Of a stretch of 7,081 nt of DNA, positions 6,189 to 7,081 are shown one piece after another. Each line of letters opens with the position of its first letter. Positions within the stretch are counted from its first letter, which is position 1. The stretch spans positions 1 through 7,081 of the forward strand of contig JACQKI010000070.1 in NCBI GenBank assembly GCA_016204645.1, given 5' to 3'. The translations under genes and the position numbers were made by a program. The notes beneath the pieces were generated by a model. That model was not told the origin of the DNA. It ran no database searches and worked only from the letters and a program-made list of their open reading frames with translations. The stretch is from Candidatus Kerfeldbacteria bacterium. GTDB lineage: Bacteria > Patescibacteriota > Patescibacteriia > SBBC01.

Positions 6189-6237
6189 GAGCGAATGAGC
6201 CCTGATCCTTGAAAGAAGGAGAAGGGTTCGTTCGCTT
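6189..6237 (+). other. Long stem-loop, possible terminator of the tRNA transcript
   Basis: Bases 6190-6203 pair with 6223-6236 (14 bp, two G-U pairs), then a GA/GA internal loop, then 6206-6210 with 6216-6220 (5 bp) and the loop GAAAG; G6189-T6237 may add a wobble pair. Only three T residues end the stem (6236-6238), so termination would be weak. The long nearly perfect pairing in a region without a credible gene points to a structured RNA element or palindromic repeat. Confidence 0.5.
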
Positions 6238-6389
6238 TGTAGAGCGCTTTTCGGTCGCGCACCGTCGGGTTCGCGCAGACCGCGTGGAGAATCTGCCGGC
6301 GGCGAACCGCGCCGCCCACAGTACCAAAGAACACACCCATTCGATCGGGGCTATTTCCGCGTCGAGACTTTGTTGCAACGCGCCCCTAT

Positions 6390-6416
6390 CAGACATGGGG
6401 CCAGGCGATGTATAAT
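6390..6416 (+). promoter_or_regulatory. Promoter of the small membrane protein gene
   Basis: TATAAT at 6411-6416 is a perfect -10 box. A possible -35, CAGACA (6390-6395), has a short 15-base spacer. Transcription would begin near 6423, leaving about 22 bases before the ATG at 6445. The stretch from 6239 to 6389 shows no convincing feature. Confidence 0.55.
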
Positions 6417-6444
6417 GTAAAGCGTTATTGATAGCCCATTGTCG

Positions 6445-6798
6445 ATGCTTTCTGAGCAACAAGAACCGAAGGTAAGGTGGTCGACGAGAGCGGTAGCCGC
6501 ACTTCAAGTTACCCTCATGGCTGGAATAGCCATCCTGATTTATTCTGTCGTAATGTTCTACCGAAACCATGGGTTCCTTGAATATCCGTACGGTGACGGT
6601 CAAGGCGTAAGAAACGTCTTCGGGGTTACGTATATCGCGCTTATCGTTGAACTGTTCTTTGCGGTACCGGTATTCCTAGGATCTCTATTCCTTCTCGGCT
6701 TTTCAACAAAGCGACGCTGGCTCAATCGAAGCAAATACGTACTGAGCGGGCTCATCCTGGCGTGGGCTGTTGCTTCAAGTATCCTTTCAAAACCTTGA
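6445..6798 (+). CDS. Small three-helix membrane protein of unknown function
   Basis: The product has 117 residues from the ATG at 6445; a TTG six bases earlier would add two residues, and neither start has a Shine-Dalgarno site. Three hydrophobic segments are clear: about residues 16-39, 61-86 and 98-113. The N-terminus (KVRWSTR) and the second loop (STKRRWLNRSK) are basic, so the N-terminus and loop 2 should face the cytoplasm and loop 1 (about 40-60, with YPYGDGQG) the outside. I recognise no family and no catalytic motif. The DNA is less GC-rich than pilT (near 47% in the lines counted by hand), which may mean a different history. Its promoter has a perfect TATAAT. It converges on the glycosidase gene, with 152 bases between the stops. 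Confidence 0.72.
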   Translation: MLSEQQEPKVRWSTRAVAALQVTLMAGIAILIYSVVMFYRNHGFLEYPYGDGQGVRNVFGVTYIALIVELFFAVPVFLGSLFLLGFSTKRRWLNRSKYVLSGLILAWAVASSILSKP

Positions 6799-6821
6799 GA
6801 CTGAATGCAGCGTAACTGATG

Positions 6822-6859
6822 TGCAGAACCTCCTTCGGCAGAGATGAGGGAGCTCTGCA
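6822..6859. other. Imperfect hairpin in the gap between the converging genes
   Basis: TGCAGA (6822-6827) pairs with TCTGCA (6854-6859) and, after a small internal loop, CTCC (6830-6833) with GGAG (6849-6852). No T-run follows on either strand, so it is a poor terminator. The rest of the gap 6799-6950 shows no gene; the 10-base palindrome GGATTAATCC near 6926-6935 is the only other structure noticed. Confidence 0.25.
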
Positions 6860-6950
6860 GCCTCGTTATCCAGGGTAGCAGGGGTAAGAGCTTCGTCCGG
6901 GGCGGAAGTAGACGTAGCGGCGGCCGGATTAATCCAGCAAATCAATTCGA

Positions 6951-7081
6951 CTACTTCGTCCGCATCACCAGCGCGTTCGGGACGTTGCGGCCGGGACCGA
7001 CTTTGTAACTGCCGCGGTACCACAAGGCCGACGACCCGCCGCCGTCGAGGTTCATGGCGTAATCCATTTTCAGGGCCTGCA
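6951..7081 (-). CDS. C-terminus of a phosphodiester glycosidase (NAGPA-like) family protein (partial, runs off the right edge)
   Basis: The last 42 codons before TAG at 6953-6951 read QALKMDYAMNLDGGGSSALW, then YRG, and end with RNVPNALVMRTK. The AMNLDGGGSS segment followed by a closing R-x-V-P-N-A-L-V is the signature end of the NAGPA/phosphodiester glycosidase domain (formerly DUF2233), found in N-acetylglucosamine-1-phosphodiester alpha-N-acetylglucosaminidase and in bacterial exopolysaccharide-related proteins. Bacterial members are usually exported and thought to act on cell-surface glycans. Only the end of the domain is visible, so signal peptide, extra domains and substrate cannot be judged. 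No clear terminator follows on the minus strand. Confidence 0.85.
   Translation of the reverse strand, partial: QALKMDYAMNLDGGGSSALWYRGSYKVGPGRNVPNALVMRTK

Noticed and set aside
6142..6236. Signal recognition particle RNA or another known housekeeping RNA
   Set aside because: The GGAAGG-type SRP loop, the tmRNA tag region and the RNase P conserved cores were looked for and not found.
6209..6415. Plus-strand frame of 68 codons after the tRNA region
   Set aside because: It starts with TTG in the loop-proximal part of a long hairpin, has no ribosome binding site and its translation resembles no protein family.
5880..6603. Minus-strand frames with peptides such as RTPNLVVRSHTLCPLSYRR and KDSNPRSSDP
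   Set aside because: These are the well-known false proteins read antisense through tRNA genes; they did help confirm the tRNA and the tRNA-like remnant.
6787..7023. Minus-strand frame of 78 codons at the right end
   Set aside because: It overlaps the glycosidase C-terminus in another frame; the AMNLDGGGSS reading is clearly the real one.
1..7081. CRISPR array, insertion sequence or toxin-antitoxin pair
   Set aside because: No regularly spaced direct repeats, transposase motifs or paired small genes of that kind are visible.

Overview
The window looks like part of a compact bacterial chromosome, with genes on both strands, short spacers, one tRNA and no transposase, integrase or CRISPR array. 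The best guess for the host is a member of the Patescibacteria/CPR. This rests on a cysteine repeat of the type GPGGCKS-x2-EC-x3-C, remembered from secreted CPR proteins, together with a lone type IV pilus retraction ATPase, an Arg tRNA without an encoded CCA end, and weak or absent Shine-Dalgarno sites at two genes. It is an inference from few characters. Base composition is GC-rich, except for a small membrane-protein gene near the right end that is visibly richer in A and T.

Layout. Positions 1-69 (minus) hold the first 23 codons of a Mur ligase, most likely murC. A long hairpin at 90-135 separates it from a giant exported protein of 1461 residues (143-4528, minus). That protein has a signal or anchor helix, nine carboxypeptidase-regulatory-like beta-sandwich domains (the eighth interrupted by a cysteine-rich insert of about 170 residues), then a ZU5-like region, FG-GAP-like repeats and a terminal IPT/TIG domain. 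A 267-base divergent control region (4529-4795) leads to pilT on the plus strand (4796-5842). Next come a short hairpin repeat, a rho-independent terminator, a 5' tRNA fragment, a REP-like palindrome, an intact tRNA-Arg(UCG), a truncated 3' tRNA-like piece and several hairpins (5846-6236). A small three-helix membrane protein follows (6445-6798, plus) behind a perfect TATAAT box. The window ends inside the last 42 codons of a phosphodiester glycosidase (NAGPA family) gene on the minus strand.

How the genes fit together. Most of the content concerns the cell envelope: peptidoglycan precursor synthesis (murC), a large surface protein, pilus retraction (pilT) and a glycan-related enzyme. The surface protein and pilT are divergently transcribed and may share a control region, which allows co-regulation of two surface functions; that link is inference. 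The tRNA region carries broken tRNA pieces on both sides of the intact gene plus short palindromes with related loops, which suggests past recombination or small mobile repeats. No complete new system is visible. The most unusual items are the nested architecture of the giant protein and the structured tRNA neighbourhood.
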